From Fodinibacter sp963834965 (GTDB taxonomy: Bacteria; Actinomycetota; Actinomycetes; Actinomycetales; Dermatophilaceae), in NCBI GenBank assembly GCA_963834965.1, contig CAWIEI010000003.1:124001-188000 (forward strand): a stretch of 64,000 nucleotides of DNA. Direction: 5' to 3'. How positions within the stretch are numbered: position 1 is the stretch's first letter; each line of letters begins with the position of its first letter. Positions 63,063 through 64,000 of the stretch are shown here, one piece after another. The position numbers and the translations under genes are program-made. Under the pieces are notes generated by a model, which searched no databases, was not told where the DNA came from, and saw only the letters and a program-made list of their open reading frames with translations.

Positions 63063-64000
63063 CGTCCTGCCCGAGCTGATGCAGTGGTGGCGGGCCGGTG
63101 AGGCGGTCGGCGTCGGCACCGTGGTTGCCACGTTCCGCTCCGCACCCCGCCCGGCCGGTGCCTCGATGCTCGTCGGCCCCGGGGGCGAGGCCGTGGGGTC
63201 GGTGTCCGGCGGGTGCGTCGAGGGCGCGGTCTACGAGCTGGGCCAGGAGGTCGTGGCCTCCGGGGCGCCGGTCCTGCAGCGCTACGGCGTGTCCGACGAC
63301 GACGCGTTCGCGGTGGGGCTCACCTGCGGCGGCATCCTCGACGTCTTCGTCGAGACGGTGTCGCAGCAGACCTTCCCCGAGCTCGGCTCGGTCTCGGACG
63401 ACATCGAGGCGGGGCGCCCGGTGGCCGTCGCAACGGTCATCGACCACCCCGACCCGGCCTGGGTCGGGCGGCGGCTCGTCGTGCGCCCCGAGGACGCCGT
63501 CGGTGCCGAAGGCGCCGAGCGGATGCCGGCCGGCTCGCTCGGCAGCCCGCGCGCCGACGCGGCCGTCACCGACGACGCGCGCGGCCTGCTGGCCGCCGGG
63601 CGCACCGAGACGCTCACCTACGGGCCCGACGGCGAGCGGCGCGGTGAGGGGCTGCGCGTCTTCGTCGCGGCCTACGCCCCACGCCCGCGGATGTTCGTGT
63701 TCGGCGCCATCGACTTCGCGGCGGCGGTCGCGCATGTCGGGTCCTTCCTCGGCTACCAGGTGACCGTGTGCGACGCCCGCCCGGTCTTCGCCACCGCCTC
63801 GCGCTTCCCGGCCGCCGACGAGGTGGTCGTGGAGTGGCCGCACCGCTACCTCGCCGCGGAGGTCGAAGCCGGCCGGGTCGACGAGCGGGCGGTGGTCTGC
63901 GTGCTCACCCACGACCCGAAGTTCGACGTGCCGCTGCTCGAGGTGGCCCTGCGGATGCCGTCGGTCGCCTACGTGGGCGCGATGGGCTCGCGGCGCACCC
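63055..64000 (+). CDS. XdhC/CoxF-family Mo-cofactor insertion protein, partial
   Basis: A GTG at 63055, within the end of coxE, opens a frame that continues past the window edge (315 codons visible). It has the XdhC signature GSVSGGCVEGAV (Cys54) and a Rossmann domain with FVFGAIDFAAAVAHVGSFLG. XdhC proteins carry and sulfurate the Mo cofactor for insertion into xanthine/CO dehydrogenase-type enzymes. The catalytic subunits are not in the window. Confidence 0.88.
   Translation, partial: MRDVLPELMQWWRAGEAVGVGTVVATFRSAPRPAGASMLVGPGGEAVGSVSGGCVEGAVYELGQEVVASGAPVLQRYGVSDDDAFAVGLTCGGILDVFVETVSQQTFPELGSVSDDIEAGRPVAVATVIDHPDPAWVGRRLVVRPEDAVGAEGAERMPAGSLGSPRADAAVTDDARGLLAAGRTETLTYGPDGERRGEGLRVFVAAYAPRPRMFVFGAIDFAAAVAHVGSFLGYQVTVCDARPVFATASRFPAADEVVVEWPHRYLAAEVEAGRVDERAVVCVLTHDPKFDVPLLEVALRMPSVAYVGAMGSRRT

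Overview
The window is high-GC, densely packed DNA from a free-living actinobacterium. Codons end strongly in G or C, GTG starts are frequent, and ATGA/GTGA start-stop overlaps are common. Gene content (DUF222-HNH protein, several LacI/ROK sugar operons, AldO-type oxidase, CoxD/CoxE/XdhC genes, DUF202 pair) and the recurrent word GGATGCCG/CGGCATCC suggest Micrococcales, possibly the Intrasporangiaceae/Dermatophilaceae group. The taxon is an inference from style and content, not a search result. I see no rRNA, CRISPR, transposase or prophage genes. One tRNA gene is present.

Layout. 1-8.2 kb (minus strand): an amino-sugar operon with ROK repressor, ABC importer, NagZ-type hexosaminidase, ROK kinase and NagB, followed by the start of an exported RseB/LolA-like protein. 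8.2-12.3 kb: housekeeping genes (DUF4203-like membrane protein, aminopeptidase N, DUF309, DUF1059). 12.4-21.1 kb: two AAA+/VWA modules, ChlI-like ATPase plus VWA on the minus strand and HtrA-like protease, MoxR, DUF58 and VWA on the plus strand, with two small unknown genes between them. 21.4-24.3 kb: a DUF222-HNH gene with a candidate SOS box, YajQ, tRNA-Tyr and a ROK pseudogene.

24.3-47.7 kb is a sugar-catabolism region. It holds a LacI/ABC/GH63-like operon; an arabinose locus (FGGY kinase diverging from LacI-araD-araA, with araA carrying a +1 frameshift); a PhoX/DUF839 exported protein; an exported GH32 fructanase with nested inserted modules and two +1 frameshifts; a CE4 deacetylase; and a third ABC importer with a GH3 glycosidase and LacI regulator. 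47.7-52.3 kb holds an AldO-type oxidase, a membrane protein and a Vps62-like exported/membrane fusion. 52.5-58.1 kb encodes one 1847-residue acyl-CoA carboxylase carrying BC, BCCP and CT domains. 58.1-59.5 kb is a divergent reductase/TetR pair with two matching operators. 59.6-64 kb carries accessory genes for a molybdenum hydroxylase (MocA-like, CoxD, CoxE, XdhC/CoxF) with two DUF202 proteins between them.

How the genes work together: three importer operons each follow the order binding protein, permease, permease, glycosidase, with their own LacI or ROK regulator and recognisable palindromic operators, but no ATPase gene, so they probably share a genomic MsiK-type ATPase. The most noteworthy items are the nested-domain GH32 enzyme, the eukaryote-like single-chain carboxylase whose last codons are written by an intergenic palindrome, the SOS box at the DUF222-HNH gene, a 52-bp palindromic repeat present twice, the cluster of three single-base insertions in araA and the fructanase, and two small unknown genes between two AAA+/VWA clusters.
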